The notes beneath the pieces were generated by a model. That model did no database searches, was not told where the DNA came from, and saw nothing but the letters and a program-made list of their open reading frames with translations. A stretch of 64,000 bases of DNA from Beroe forskalii (lineage: Eukaryota; Ctenophora; Nuda; Beroida; Beroidae). The number at the start of each line of letters is the position of its first letter. Positions within the stretch are counted from its first letter, which is position 1. Below, piece after piece: positions 52,101-63,391 of the stretch. Position numbers and translations under genes: made by a program. Where the stretch lies: NCBI GenBank assembly GCA_011033025.1, contig WFMF01000088.1:124001-188000 (forward strand), written 5' to 3'.

Positions 52101-52127
52101 TGGCACTCTCTTAGCAGGTTCTTTCAT
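49105..52127 (-). CDS. small single-pass membrane protein
   Basis: Three exons join in phase to 84 residues: 52030-52127, 49381-49444, 49105-49197. The start is the ATG at 52127, with a TATA-like CTATAAATT about 30 bases upstream. The N-terminal ~60 residues are polar (KEPAKRVPHVYSSDEESQK, then STSEWLPDIVLDQPMDILCM). The last exon gives one hydrophobic helix, GIGFFCLFVAVAAYLTLDLV, ending EAINFS. With the helix near the C-terminus it could be tail-anchored. I do not recognise the family. The 2.6 kb first intron contains the intronless GPCR at 49691-50935 on the same strand. Confidence 0.65.
49691..50935 (-). CDS. rhodopsin-class orphan GPCR, intronless
   Basis: 414 codons, no intron. Long extracellular N-terminus (1-95) without an obvious signal peptide, with N-glycosylation sites at N76 and N80. 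Seven hydrophobic helices at about 96-119, 129-153, 170-194, 211-232, 257-281, 302-326 and 341-363. Class A landmarks: Asn in TM1 (PCNALAS), Asp in TM2 (ASLTDIIIL), Cys at the top of TM3 (C170), Trp in TM4 (YVAWLVG), and the TM7 motif NAAINPCVY. The DRY motif at the end of TM3 is replaced by TLRV, keeping only Arg, and TM1 lacks the usual GN. The cytoplasmic tail is Ser/Arg-rich. Ligand unknown; such divergent, intronless receptors are common in lineage-specific chemosensory-type expansions. An alternative start is M48. Confidence 0.85.
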   Translation of the reverse strand: MGDTYKYQILDTSYPIKVEIDQFHLSFDINAFIISAHLRSSEAQLKIMDELLTTPSPTPKLAAMMAITKKLYFAGNSSINQSFIDHFEFDSGADRGLGCILIICMLIGIPCNALASIFFSIKEKRTIHDTLYLIASLTDIIILGSAFVPVSVLLSAGERSKDIFANMLICKTHFFIFYFTARFSRFIVMLMSTLRVMSIKYPFKAVNRRMVLYSCVVYVAWLVGKDAIFYIARSIKAQYTRWFAMCIVIFSGKSGYVWVFFLVMEFLAVLLLITTNFIISQVALLRPQTIRRGDRRKFRRASTTIAAFTAVCLACNIPFLATLLLELCQKYDSLPLSAQGYLRVVSYTVCTVVNAAINPCVYLWRLPGYREWASERSGSVRSLFAMGSSSLRLRTSRGSIKIPTELTGNSRVEK

Positions 52128-53734
52128 GTGGAGCCTCAGTTAGTTAATTTATAGTTACTCAGGAGCCAACATTGGAAAATAATGGGTTTATGGCTACTCA
52201 TGAATTACCATAGAAAACAGGCATCAGTTGAACCGGTAAATAATTGAATTCAATGAATTAACTGGCATCATTGAATTGAATAAGTTAATTGAATTGGGTG
52301 ACTGGATAATTATTCGAATCTAACTTTCTTCGTCGGAAAAAGACGTCAAGCAACCTGTGAGACCTGCAATGAAACAAACATAATGATTCCAAAAAAGTGT
52401 GACTTAATTATGCCTTTCCGATTTGACGGCTGCTACGCTAACAATTAACAAATCTTTAGATATAATTCAATGAAAATGAAAGCAAATGATAGAATACAGT
52501 GGTTATCAAAAGTAAATGTAACCGTGCAGCATATGATAAAATCATTTATTCCGATAAAGGAAGCGAAACAAAAACCCATAACAGATCATATCAAGATGTC
52601 AGTGAGCTTCCTGAAAATTGACACCATTCGAGGGAAATTCTATGTCGGTAGATAGGCGCTCATATTACGATATTTAATTTCAAGTTTTGACTATTATACA
52701 AAAGGAGATAACTGCAGTACCGAAAGGTTGCGTATATAAGAAAGCACGAATTCGATAATGGAATGTATATTTAGAACGCATTACGGCATGCTCGTCGGTC
52801 AGCTTCTGTAGAAAATATACCCGAACACATATTTGAGTTTATGACTTCATGATCTATGCGAAATTGTATGCAAGACATATCGCTTAGCCGAGTAGGGTGA
52901 TTCAATAATTGAAGATTCCGAAATCGTGGAAGGTTCTATTTGAGAGGAAAACAAATGGCAATGTTTTACGAATGATACATTGATACCGATAACTCCTGGT
53001 TTCCAAATACAAATTTAACGAGGATAAAGAAGGTCCTGGCTTGATTTACATACCAAGAAATATTAGTCATTACATGAGTTGAAAGATGCAGCCAAAGTTG
53101 AACGTTGTATGAATAGGGCAACTGGCAGCGTTCTGTGAGGTAAAATGTAAACAATAATCAAGAACTACACAAATAATGCACACCCGGGACATATGAATTA
53201 AAATTTGACGCGCGCGCGACCAAAATGATTCTGTAGTGTATTTACAACATCAAACGACCGTAATTTTGCTAGTACAAAAAGATGTTTTGATCAAATGTGC
53301 GACCGAAGCCGCGCATAATTTGCCCTTTCTTTATGAATCGAGCCAAGGCAAGTCTCCGTTTCAGTTTCACTATGTCCATTGATGTCATCCTCTCTACTAT
53401 CTAATTTTGATTTATGATCGTACTGCTCGGGATATTCCAAGTTGACCTATACTTTGGTGAATGACGTATGTATGTCTGTATGTATCAGTGAAAATTACCG
53501 AAATCCCCCAGCTGTTTTGATTTCAACACACGCATTCATTTGCCATATTAATCATACGTCTTGTAAATCAGATTGAAGATAACAAAATAAACACAATTTA
53601 AGAAGAATAAATAAAACTGGAGTATGATATCAATGATAAAGCGAAATATCAAAATAAAAATGTAGCATCGTAGGAATATCTGATCATTTTAAAGAGTTTT
53701 ATCTGATCAATGTCCAATGTCTAGGTAACCATCT
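52128..53734. other. intergenic, no firm gene
   Basis: A 61-codon frame at 52470-52655 (plus) is Lys-rich and without recognised features; I do not call it. The 3' UTR of SNRPB probably occupies the right end. Confidence 0.4.
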
Positions 53735-56669
53735 CTAGAACCTTGGTCTCATCCCGGGTGGTCCCATGCCCATTGGTGGCATCCTGGGTGGTCCGCTGTA
53801 GCCAGGGGGACCGAATCTGTTGGGAGCCATCATTCCGGGAGCTGGTCCTCCCACCCCAGGCATGGGTCCTTGGAGTCCAGGGGCGCCTGGCTGGGGTGGC
53901 ATCCCGCGTCCTGCCGCCTTGGCGGCGCCAACGTTCTGCTGAGGCTTGGGGCCGCCTGGAGCACGCTGTCTGGAGTTCTGTGGTGGGGGACCTGAAATGG
54001 GAGGGGTGTCAGAATGTGATTGTTTGCAAACGGGCTTGTGAGTACGGAAAGTTAAGTAGGGAGTGAAAGAAAGGGGCCGTCCAATTATGGATAAATTGCC
54101 CTGCCCCTTAAATTTGGCCTAAATGATGGGCAAAACAAGGGTAGTGAGGTGATGTCAAGGTAGTAAGGTGATGTCAAGGTTGTGATTCGGTGCCAAGGTG
54201 GTGTCAAGGAAGTAAGGTAGTGTCAAGGTAGTATAGAGGTGTCAGAGTGGTGAGGTGGTGTCAAGGTAGTGAGGTGATGTCTAGGTTGTGATGGGGAACC
54301 AAGACAGTGTCAAGGTAGCTGGGTGGTGTCAAGATATGGAAGCGATGTCAAAGTAGTGAGGCGTTTTCAAGTTTGCGTTGCGGTGTCAAGGTGGTATATG
54401 GTGTCAAGGTAGTAAGGTGGTGTCAAGCTTGAAAACTGGTGTCAAGGAATTAAGGTGATGTCAAGGTTGTGTTGCGGTGCCACGGTGCCAAAGTAGTATA
54501 GTGGTGTTATGGTCAGGGTAACGAGGTGGTGTCACGGTAGTAAGGTGGTGTCAAGGTTGTTAGGTGGTGTCAGGGCAGTTAAGTGGTGTCAAGGTAGTAA
54601 GGTGGTGTCAAGGTTGTTAGGTGGTGTCAGGGTAGTGAGGTGGTGTCAAGGTAGGAAGGTGATGTCAAGCTTGAAAAGCGATGTCAAGGTATTAAGGTGA
54701 TGTCAAGGTATTAAGGTGATGTCAAGGTTGTGCTGCGGTGCCATGGTGGTGTCAAGGTAGTAAGGTGGTGTCAAGAGAGTGAGGAGGTGTCAAGGAAGTA
54801 AATTAGTGTCAAGGTGGTAGTCTGGTAGATGTTGTCAAGGTAGTAAAGCGGGGTCAAGCTTAAACGCAGTTTCAATGTATTAAGTCCAATGTCTTATCTA
54901 TAGAGGTGTATGGGTATACTACAAACATAACAAAATACTGAATATCGATTTCCTAATTCAAAGATTGACATAAGGTAAGAGACTAAACTGTGAATCATCA
55001 GCGGTTACATCTGAAGGTGTACCATCAGCAGGTGACAAGGGAAACGGAGGTGATTTCAAGGTTGTGATGCGGTGCCAAGGTGGTGTCAAGGTATAATAAG
55101 ATGGTGTAAAGGTAGTGAGATGGTGTCAAGGTAGTAAGACAGTGTCAAGTTTGTGAGGCGGTGTCAAGGTGGTACGGTGGTGTCAAGGTAATAAGGTGGT
55201 GGCAAGGCTGTGAAGTGGTGTCGGATCAAGGCAGTCCGTTAAGGCATTGAGGTGGTGTCTCGGTTGTGCCAAGGTGGTAAGGCGGTTTCAACTTCAAGGT
55301 AATAAGACAGTAAAACGGTGTCAAGTTGAGGTGGTAAAGCGGTGTCAAGTGATCAAATTGTTTTCAAGGTTGAAAGCTGGCAATGAAGAAAAGCAAAGTT
55401 TATCTGTCAAAGAAGTGAAGCAGGCCAAGGTAATATTGCATGACTGCTTCTGAATAAAAATTCTAAGCGTGTATCTTTGTTTGTGCAATGAGGAGTTGCT
55501 GTGCAGCTATGTTTGCAATTAAACAGGTTGCTGTAATTTAGAGGCGGAAATTCGGACTTTCTGAAATTTTGTTTTCAAAAACTTGAGGATTAAATAAAGA
55601 GCTCATCATTTAACAAACCTACATACTACCTCATCACAAACTCATCTTTTCCAAAACATACATACATACCCAAGTGATGAGCTAATTTCTGGATGGCGTC
55701 TTATGTACGAAGAAGTCCATTTAAGCCTCAAACTTGGGGTTTTGAAAAAGCCAGTGTAATTCTTGAAAGTGGTCTCAATTCAAAGTTATTAAAGCAGCAT
55801 TTTATTAGTTGGATAAACTGTTCTGGCATGCATAGTTTCATGAGTTAACTAGTAAAAAAGTCCGGACGAACCACTTAACACCATGATCAAAATTCACAAA
55901 ATCCTCTGACACACTTGGACTTGGGGAAACTCTGTATAAAACTGCGTCATTATTTGGTTCTAGTGCACTCTCTGCAATGCAGTCACATGGTAAAAAGCAG
56001 TTTTTGGTCATATTTTTGGTCTTTTTTACAAAGAAGTCCATTTTAGCCCAAAAATGGGCGTTTTCAAGAGGCTGTAAAACGCGAAAATGGCAAAAATTCA
56101 AAATTCTGAAAGCAGAATTTGCTTTATTGGATCAAACTGCCAACTGGCATGCAAATTTGTAAAAATCACTGGTCAGGACGACCTCCTTGTCACTTAATCA
56201 AAATTCAGAAAATTTTTGGACATAGGGTCCCTTTCTGTCCCAATTGTCCCAGTTTCAATTTACTAATTGAGTCCATTTGTCCCAAATTCCCCATTTCCCA
56301 ACCGTTTGTGTCCCAATTCACTTCACTTCCCGTCAGGGAGAGTAACGCCCTCGTTGGAGCATCCTGTAGATCATTTTCTGCAATTTTTCTGTAGTTAAAG
56401 AAAGTTTCAAGAGACAAACCTTCAACTGTCATAGAGACAAGATTTTCTCCTCGCAGCAAAACAAGTCCAAGAGCTCTCTTCTCCTCCTTGTCTCCAGACT
56501 TGGCGGTTTTCTGACGAATCTTCCGGAATTCTTCACAGTCACCCAAGACGAGATTCATATGCTTATCAAACGCAAGAAACGACCCAACGAACTGTCTACC
56601 ATCTTGAAGAGATACCCTCATGCGGTAGTTGAGATGCTGTTGGATTTTAGAAGATCTGCCGGCAGGCAT
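53735..56669 (-). CDS. SNRPB: small nuclear ribonucleoprotein SmB/B'
   Basis: Two exons, 56420-56669 and 53735-53991, join in phase 1 to 168 residues. Exon 1 carries the Sm fold: [20 protein letters not shown] and [20 protein letters not shown] (Sm1), then [20 protein letters not shown] (Sm2). The junction restores TVEG-PPP exactly as in human SmB. Exon 2 is the Gly/Pro/Met-rich tail with PPGMRPRF at the end. SmB is a core component of the spliceosomal snRNP ring. The tail is shorter than in human (231-240 residues) and has fewer PPGMR repeats. The single 2.4 kb intron contains array 4 and other repeats. Confidence 0.95.
54130..55380 (-). repeat. 19 bp minisatellite, TGACACCA core (array 4)
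   Basis: On the plus strand GGTGGTGTCAAGGTAGTAA with many variants; read on the minus strand TTACTACCTTGACACCACC. Best-ordered at 54530-54680. It is interrupted at about 54880-55020 by non-repetitive sequence, part of which (54897-54951) matches the left flank of array 3 (37555-37610). It fills the middle of the SNRPB intron. Confidence 0.88.
55700..56200 (+). repeat. two diverged ~175 bp direct repeats
   Basis: Copies at about 55704-55880 and 56026-56200 share GAAGAAGTCCATTT, GGGCGTTTT/GGGGTTTT, AAGCAG, TTGGATAAACTG/TTGGATCAAACTG, CTGGCATGCA and GTC-GGACGA. Both are in the SNRPB intron. Confidence 0.65.
56229..56330 (-). repeat. GTCCCAA minisatellite, third copy
   Basis: GTCCCAATTGTCCCAGTTTC, CATTTGTCCCAAATTCCCCA and GTGTCCCAATTCACTTCACT: the same motif family as 1090-1370, in opposite orientation, in the SNRPB intron about 90 bases past the exon-1 donor. 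Confidence 0.75.
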
Positions 56670-59600
56670 GACGGCAACAAAAAGTGTTCACGAGAAGCGA
56701 CAAAAGAGCGATTGGGAATGATGAAAACCGCGCCTCGGAAAGTTGAAAGAATTTTATCCAACGCGATAACACAATTTGAAGATATCAGAACGCATACTGC
56801 GCGGCGCGATAAAAATTTCAATTGTGAGTTGTGTTTGTTTGGGCATCGAATTTCACCTTAAAATTGAAATAATGAACGAAATAATTATATCACTAGAATG
56901 ATTGCAAATTAAATTGCAATTCATTTCCATCTGCAATTTGATTAGATCTAAATTAGATATGATATAGATAACTAGCAGGCCCGTTGGGCCTCCATATACA
57001 CAGATCACACAGCTACGCATCACCTTGTTTGCAAATTTTAAAAACTACCATTTAAATTGATTGGATACTTCTTACCGCATCAAAAATTAAATTCGACTTA
57101 AAGTTATTCGTAACGAAATAAATCAAATCATTATTCAATTTTATGAAGGAGCAGAGTGGAAAATAGAACGGCGTCGGTTAGTCTTAGATATGCTAAACCA
57201 TGTGAGTTTTGTTCCAGCGTTCCGTTTTGATTGCAAGAAGTCTATGTTAATTCTCATACTGATACTGACATTGGACCATTTTGTTTTGTTTACATAATTA
57301 TTAATTAATCCAGGCCAGGAACTGTCTTCGTAATCTGCTACACCTATATTCGACTCAATTGAATTGTACACTTTTGTAAACTAAACGGCTAATTTCGAAA
57401 CTATAGTTACTATTGTTATCACCGACTCAGCATTGATTGTCTGCCAAACTCTGTCACAGAAAACAATTCATCTGAAATTTCCTCCGTTGTTCAAGTCATG
57501 TTCTTTCTCCACCTTGAGATCTTGAATTTGAAGTAAAGAATACGTCAAATATTCAAAAACTATGTCAGCACAGGATTTAGTAGTAGTAGCGTAATAGAAA
57601 GTACTGATTATAATCTGCACGTGCAAAAAATAAGTTTCCATAGCAACGGCGCCTCTTTTCCCCCATTTGCTTTCGTTTCTCTTGATATCTTCTTGGCAAG
57701 CTCAAATTTAATTGTATACGGAATTACAGACAAACATTATTCACGTGTGACTTTACTTTATATATAAGATTTAATATCGATGTTGCTAACTTTTGTCAGG
57801 CGTTGCCTGACCCCCTCGCGCACGCGCCACGTCAGACAAGCTAACTTCAAGAGGATTTTGTTACTGCACTTACCGGTACCCTAGTACATAGTTGATAGTA
57901 GTACTAGTAGGAGTTTACCCTATCCTCCGCCGCGCGCCATTTTTTTTTCCGCAACACGCCCCTCCAAATTTCCGAGTGTTGTGCGCTAAGGATGGGTGAA
58001 ATCCATCTACATTGATCCTCGTCTCGCGTACTTTTACGGCAACACGACCCTCCAAATGTCCGACAGGGCGATAGCCTGGCGATACCAGACCTGCTGATGC
58101 ATTGATGCAGCCGCGTCGTTCGCAAGGGTCTAACTTCGCGTCGACAGACATTAATTCCGAGTGCGTTGAATTTTGCACGCTCAGCGCTAGGGAGTAGGGA
58201 GGGGTGACATCATATCCGGTTATTTGGCGGTCAAATAGCAAAAGCTCTTTATCTTAAAGTTAAATGCTATACTATGTTATTTAGGGGCTATCTGAATCCA
58301 TAATGCATAAATTTAAAGGACTAAATGGTCGACGGACGTTGCCCGTCTATTTCCTCTGACTGGATGGCTATTTATCTCCCGGGCGAGAGCACAAATGTGA
58401 CGGCCGTCCAAATATGCAGCGTTGCGCACGTGCGGGGTAGCAGGTAACATCCTACGATTAAAATGGGTAATCGCACAATATAGAGACAGTAGACACGCTA
58501 ACGTCCTTATTCCGAAAACTCCTGCTGTGCTTTCCCCGGACGCGGACGCGTCTGCATTTTTGAAAATCTTTCGAGTCATCATTTTTGGGCCAAAATAACA
58601 AAACGGCAAACTTCCGCATCGGCCAAACTCCCCCTCCCCCTCATTGCACCATTGCGGACGTCCTTTATCATTATGGATGGCCCCTAGGGGCACGAAACCT
58701 GGTTAGGGCAAGGATGGCTCCTTATCTAATTTCATCAGTCTATCTAATTCAAACTATAGCTCATAGGCTGAAAACCAAATAAAATTGTATTTCATACAGG
58801 GAAATGCAACAGTCTCAAATTAAAATTAAATGGGCTGTATGTGAATCAAGTTCTACTTTCAAATTGTGCAAAATACAGTTACTGTGAGCTTGAGAATAAG
58901 TTAGTGTCCATGACAAACTTATTTTCATTCGTGTGATCTTTAATTCTTGAATCTAAACAATTAAGTCTAACGAGTGAAAAAGTTTTTTTGCAATTTATGC
59001 AATAATTTCGATCAGTAATAAAATGTCCATTGAGTACGATACGATCATGGGCAAATAAACGCATAGTCCAACGTTCAAAAACTGATAAACTTAAAATGCA
59101 CATAACGCTATAATCATACTGTTTAAATTACTTCTGTACAGATGTCAGATCAACGGAACGGGTCACTACACTTACACACTACAGGGCGCTGATGATATAA
59201 TTATTATATGAAGTTAACCAGAACAGTTTCCTGTAAAAATGCACAAAAAATAGGCGTCTCGACGAATCATTTTACCATAGTTACCCATGATAATGACGTC
59301 ACTCTCATACACCTGATAAAGTGGGCAAAGTTTGAACGCGAAAATTGAACGCGGAAATCAAACAGACATTATGATTAAATCATGTTACAGCTGAACTTCG
59401 ATCGCAAAACGAAAGATCATCGTTTTATAACCTTTTTGAGTAAAAAGTAGCAGATAATGGACAAATCGAGCCACTTTTGGTGGAAAAGGAAGCAATTCTT
59501 AGCTTGAAAAACCCTTTTCCGTCATCTCGAGGTAACACTTTTAACAGAGCCTTGAGAAATGATTCACCCAGCCGTCCACTTGTCCATCGAATATTTCATG

Positions 59601-60018
59601 GGGTCAAACTTTCAGAATCCTTCAGGCTTTGTATGAAAACTTCCTTTGCGAAGGAAATTCAGCGGAGCGAACTAAAGACTCTCAAAATATTCATTGAATT
59701 TAATAATAGACTATCTACCTAAAATATCTATAAAACCACACTAACAGCACACTCACACTTGAGTATGGTAAGCGCGCAATCTCTGGTTAAAATTTCAACA
59801 TATTATTTGGAAGAAAATGCAGTGACTTGAAGTTATAATTATATGAACCAAACACAGTTATCACATAATCACAGAATGAAAACGGATAGATATGATTTGA
59901 TCAACATACACACGACTAATTTTTTCTCAAATAAACACGGTAAAGAAATTAAAATAAGAAAGGTGAAAGCATAACTACAATTATTCTATGAATATCAATA
60001 TATATCGTATCATACCAT
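56670..60018. other. intergenic, repeats but no firm gene
   Basis: The first ~150 bases should hold the SNRPB promoter. A GC-rich block at 57780-58720 contains a ~25 bp duplication (GCAACACGCCCCTCCAAAT near 57950 and GCAACACGACCCTCCAAAT near 58038), a 126-codon minus frame I do not trust, and ends in CCTGGTTAGGGCAAGGAT at 58698-58715. A solo TGACGTCA-motif copy is at 59286-59310. Confidence 0.45.
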
Positions 60019-60316
60019 ATACCTTATCGGCCCTCAAGGACCAAATACACTTTTCAATTTCGTTCCAGAGGGTCGGTTGAAAAAAGCCGGTTGGCTGTTA
60101 AAATGGGGCCACTTAAATCAAAGGCCAGATAACTTTGGCTGAAAGAATTTTTCTAAATATGCAAAATTTAATGCAGTTAATTTCCATATCATCGATTTGA
60201 CCCAATTTCTATAATTTTAAAAAATCAGGTTGAGATTATATTTCAACCTAATAATAGGTTCTCAGTCATAGAATCTGTCAGAAAAATGGCCGGTTAAATA
60301 AGGGCCGATAAGGTAT
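60019..60316. mobile_element. 298 bp MITE, mariner-like ends
   Basis: Perfect 16 bp terminal inverted repeats: ATACCTTATCGGCCCT at 60019-60034 and AGGGCCGATAAGGTAT at 60301-60316. If the TA in each end is the target duplication, the element is CCTTATCGGCCCT to its complement, as in Tc1/mariner-type MITEs. Sub-terminal words AAGCCGGTTGG and ATGGCCGGTTAAA are related. No ORF. Confidence 0.8.
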
Positions 60317-60725
60317 CATATCATATATTTCTTCAAAACGTATATATAAAATTGCCTAGGTTCTGAAAAAATTTTACAAATATAATTTTAAAAACATAGT
60401 GTCTTCACATATTATCATCATTAATCGGCGCTCAGGTGACAGATGTATACCAGATAATATCTGCGACAATGTTTTGAGCTGACCTCGATACAATTCTCCC
60501 TCCAAATATTAATCCTCGCTTGCTTCTTTCTCACGGTTCGCCTCAAGTATATAAATTCAGACCATGTCGGGTTGCCACGGGAACCACACGTGCTGTTCGC
60601 AGTAATTTCACACCAGATATTTCTCCGTATATATATTAGCGAACCTTGGTGCGCGCGTGTTATTGCACGTGGTAATCTACATGTATAGTGAATGTTTCCA
60701 CAAGTGTGAGGTGCGCGCGGAGCTG

Positions 60726-63153
60726 TCAAATGTCGCTCTCCACACTATCTAACTTGGGGTTATCTAGATCCTTGAGGAGTCCCTGTAATTGTTTGTCAAC
60801 GTCGTCGAACTGCGACTGAAAGTTATTAGGTGGCTTCGTATCGGACCAGTTAAGAGTCCTAAGATTGTACATAGGAAGTGAATTGGAGGAGTCTACAGGC
60901 ACCTGAAACATCACTGGTTTCGGTGAAACACTCTCGTATTGATAGTTCGGCTCGGGATCGGAGCCCGGCCCTGATTTGCTGTTATTGTTGTTAGTTTGGG
61001 GGGCGTAGCGGCCGCCGTCGCGCCTCTCTCGGGACCGGTCACGGACCATCTTGACGGAGACAAAGACAACGATGCAGACCACGAGAATACAGATAACGAT
61101 AACCACGATGAGCCAGGTCTCGATGGGGTTGTCAATGACAGCCATAGGTGGATCTGAGGGGGAGTTAGATTGGATTAGAGGGGGAGTATGAGGGGAGGGT
61201 AAGAGTGGATTAGGGGGGATCGAGAGGGGGAGTTAGAGTGGGGATCATAGGTTCTAGAGTGGGAATTAGAGGGGATCTTATGAAAATTGTTTGCCTGGAA
61301 TCCGAATACCTAACATGTATGACTAATAAATCAATGCCAATGATACCAAAAAATTAAAATGCGAAGTTCTCCGCTGTCTAACCTTTCCTCGTGACTTTCA
61401 CTGTGGTTGTCATGGAAATAGTGTCGAATCTGAAGTCGACGTTGCCGTTGTTATTGTCGGCAGTGCACGTGTACTCGCCGACATCTTCCGGCTGGATGTT
61501 GACGATTACCAGCGAGCCGTCCTCGTCAACTTGGGATCTGAAGTGAGTCAATAAGTTACAAACGATATATCTTCCATATTTCATCAGAACAAACGCGCCA
61601 TGCCCATTTATGTGGCTATTGTGTGATCAGATAACTGAGCAATTTCAGGAGAAAACTTCGGCGCAGTGGTTCGATTGGGGGCAAGTGCCCCTTTTCCGTT
61701 AGGGGGTTACAACCCTTTTTTCCTGATTTCAACCAACCTGCCGTTAGGGGGCAAGTACCCCTTCTCCTTCCTCCATGTGACCCGAGGAGGGGGTTCTCCC
61801 CTCGCCTTGCAGGAGATGGTGAGGGTAGCCCCGATAGGGAACTCGTAGTTCAGAAGGGGCGGGGTGTCAATGATGGGAGGATACCGGACACTCAACTTGT
61901 AGGACTTGCTCGTCTTTCCGGCCCGGTTCCTGAGGGTTTGAGGAGTTTTAGTAAAGGGAATCAAAAATAGGGGGATTCCTGCAGCTCTCTTGGAAGGAAA
62001 AATGGTGGGAAAGTTGTTGGAGGATCAGAGGCAATGTTTGGTTTACATTGTATTTGGGTGGTTCACGAATGTATATTCAGCGAAAACTTGGTTTGTTTTA
62101 GCGGCGTTAGGTATAACATACCAATGAGATTAAATAAAATTCGTGGTGTCCTTAGCAATGTGGATGTAACGGAGGTATGGGAAGAGGAGGAGGAGGAGGA
62201 GGAGGGGATAAGGACCACGAAGACACCAATCTACTGCCACAAGGAATAAAATATGCAGCAAGCTCATTGGTCAGATATAGGCAGTCATGGTCATGTGATA
62301 TGACAGGGCCGCCAATCATTGGCTGATCCTTCCTCAGAAAACCAGGGTCAATAAATCAATGATGTGAAATGTACAATACCCGGCGAGCGTACATTTAAAA
62401 AGTTCGCAGATTTCACAATCAAGGTTGGGCTGGTATACTGCTATCCCCTATGGAAGGATCATGTACCCAAAAAAAATACAGAGAATCTTGACCATGAAAC
62501 TATATTTCTGAGACAAGAAACCAAAAGTGAAAGAAAACAAAAACCAAAAGTAAAGTGAACTAAAAGTCAACTCACTCTGCATGGCAGTAGTAAATCCTAG
62601 CATCTTCCTCCCTCAAATCCTTGATAGTAAACGTCAGTCTCCTCTTCTCAGCACCCTCCGAATCCTTGACCGTGACAAAGTGCCTCTCATCATCAGACTC
62701 TGCCACCACCGACTCATTCCCGTCCTTATACCGCCAGGTGAGATCAGGAAGCGGGCTCCCCGCTGCCTCACACACCATCTTACACTCCAAGCCCGCTTTA
62801 ACCGCCCCACAGCCCGTCACTCGACTGATACTCGGCATGTCCACCACTTCAACCCGCGACATCTTCTCATCAGAACCGTAATCATTACTAGACTTGCAGG
62901 TGTAGAGACCATCATGCACGTTCCGTGTGGGGTTGCTGATGATCAGGTTAGTGCCCCGGACACTGTAGCCATGGGAGTTGAAAGCTTCAATCCGCTGCCC
63001 GTTAACTCTCCACTCTACCGTTGGGAAGGGGTACCCAGACACCTCACATACGATGATAGACTCCTGACCAGTTATCAGGTATTGTAGGTTGGGAAGGTTC
63101 TCTATACGGGCCTTGCTCTTCACGGTGATGATAACGTCCTTGCTTTTAGAGCC
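60726..63153 (-). CDS. Ig-domain transmembrane receptor, 5' part off-window
   Basis: Four exons, 5' to 3': 62576-63153, 61738-61929, 61383-61537, 60726-61153, in phase to 450 residues; earlier exons lie beyond the right edge or were not seen. Three Ig domains are visible. First: IIVCEVSGYPFPTVEW to DGLYTCKSSNDYG. Second: LECKMVCEAAGSPLPDLTW to EDARIYYCHAENRAG. Third: LTISCKARGEPPPRVTW to EDVGEYTCTADNNNG. Each has the Cys-Trp-DxxxYxC pattern of I-set domains. A membrane helix follows (TWLIVVIVICILVVCIVVFV), then a basic stop-transfer (RDRSRERR) and a ~108-residue cytoplasmic tail with Tyr motifs NYQYESV and PMYNL. Likely a cell-adhesion or signalling receptor; subfamily not resolved. Confidence 0.88.
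62181..62206 (+). repeat. GGA microsatellite
   Basis: GAAGAGGAGGAGGAGGAGGA run within the intron of the Ig-receptor gene. Confidence 0.8.
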
Positions 63154-63239
63154 CTGCGGGAAAGGGGGTCAGAGGGAGTAGTTATTAATCGAGAGTAATA
63201 ATCAGTAGAAAGGGCTATAGTTTGCCATCGGCATTTTTT

Positions 63240-63391
63240 CCCTCCCCATTGACCTTTTTGTGAATACAAAAAGGCAAATGAGAGGGTTAGCAGAGATCGT
63301 GTTTGGGAAGGTGTCAAGGTGAGAAATAGGATATTTGCATAGCAGGTCCAGATTTGCAATAAAACTACTGTAATTTCTGGAAAGTGCCCGG
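63240..63391 (-). repeat. dispersed repeat, copy B
   Basis: Inverted relative of 627-770; see that entry. It lies directly upstream of the first recognised Ig exon, in the intron. Confidence 0.75.

Noticed and set aside
54509..54700. 63-codon Val/Arg-rich plus ORF
   Set aside because: Frame of the 19 bp minisatellite in the SNRPB intron, antisense to the gene.
58313..58693. 126-codon minus ORF
   Set aside because: No recognisable domain; lies in a GC-rich repeat block with an overlapping set of frames at 57904-58241. Possibly mobile-element debris.
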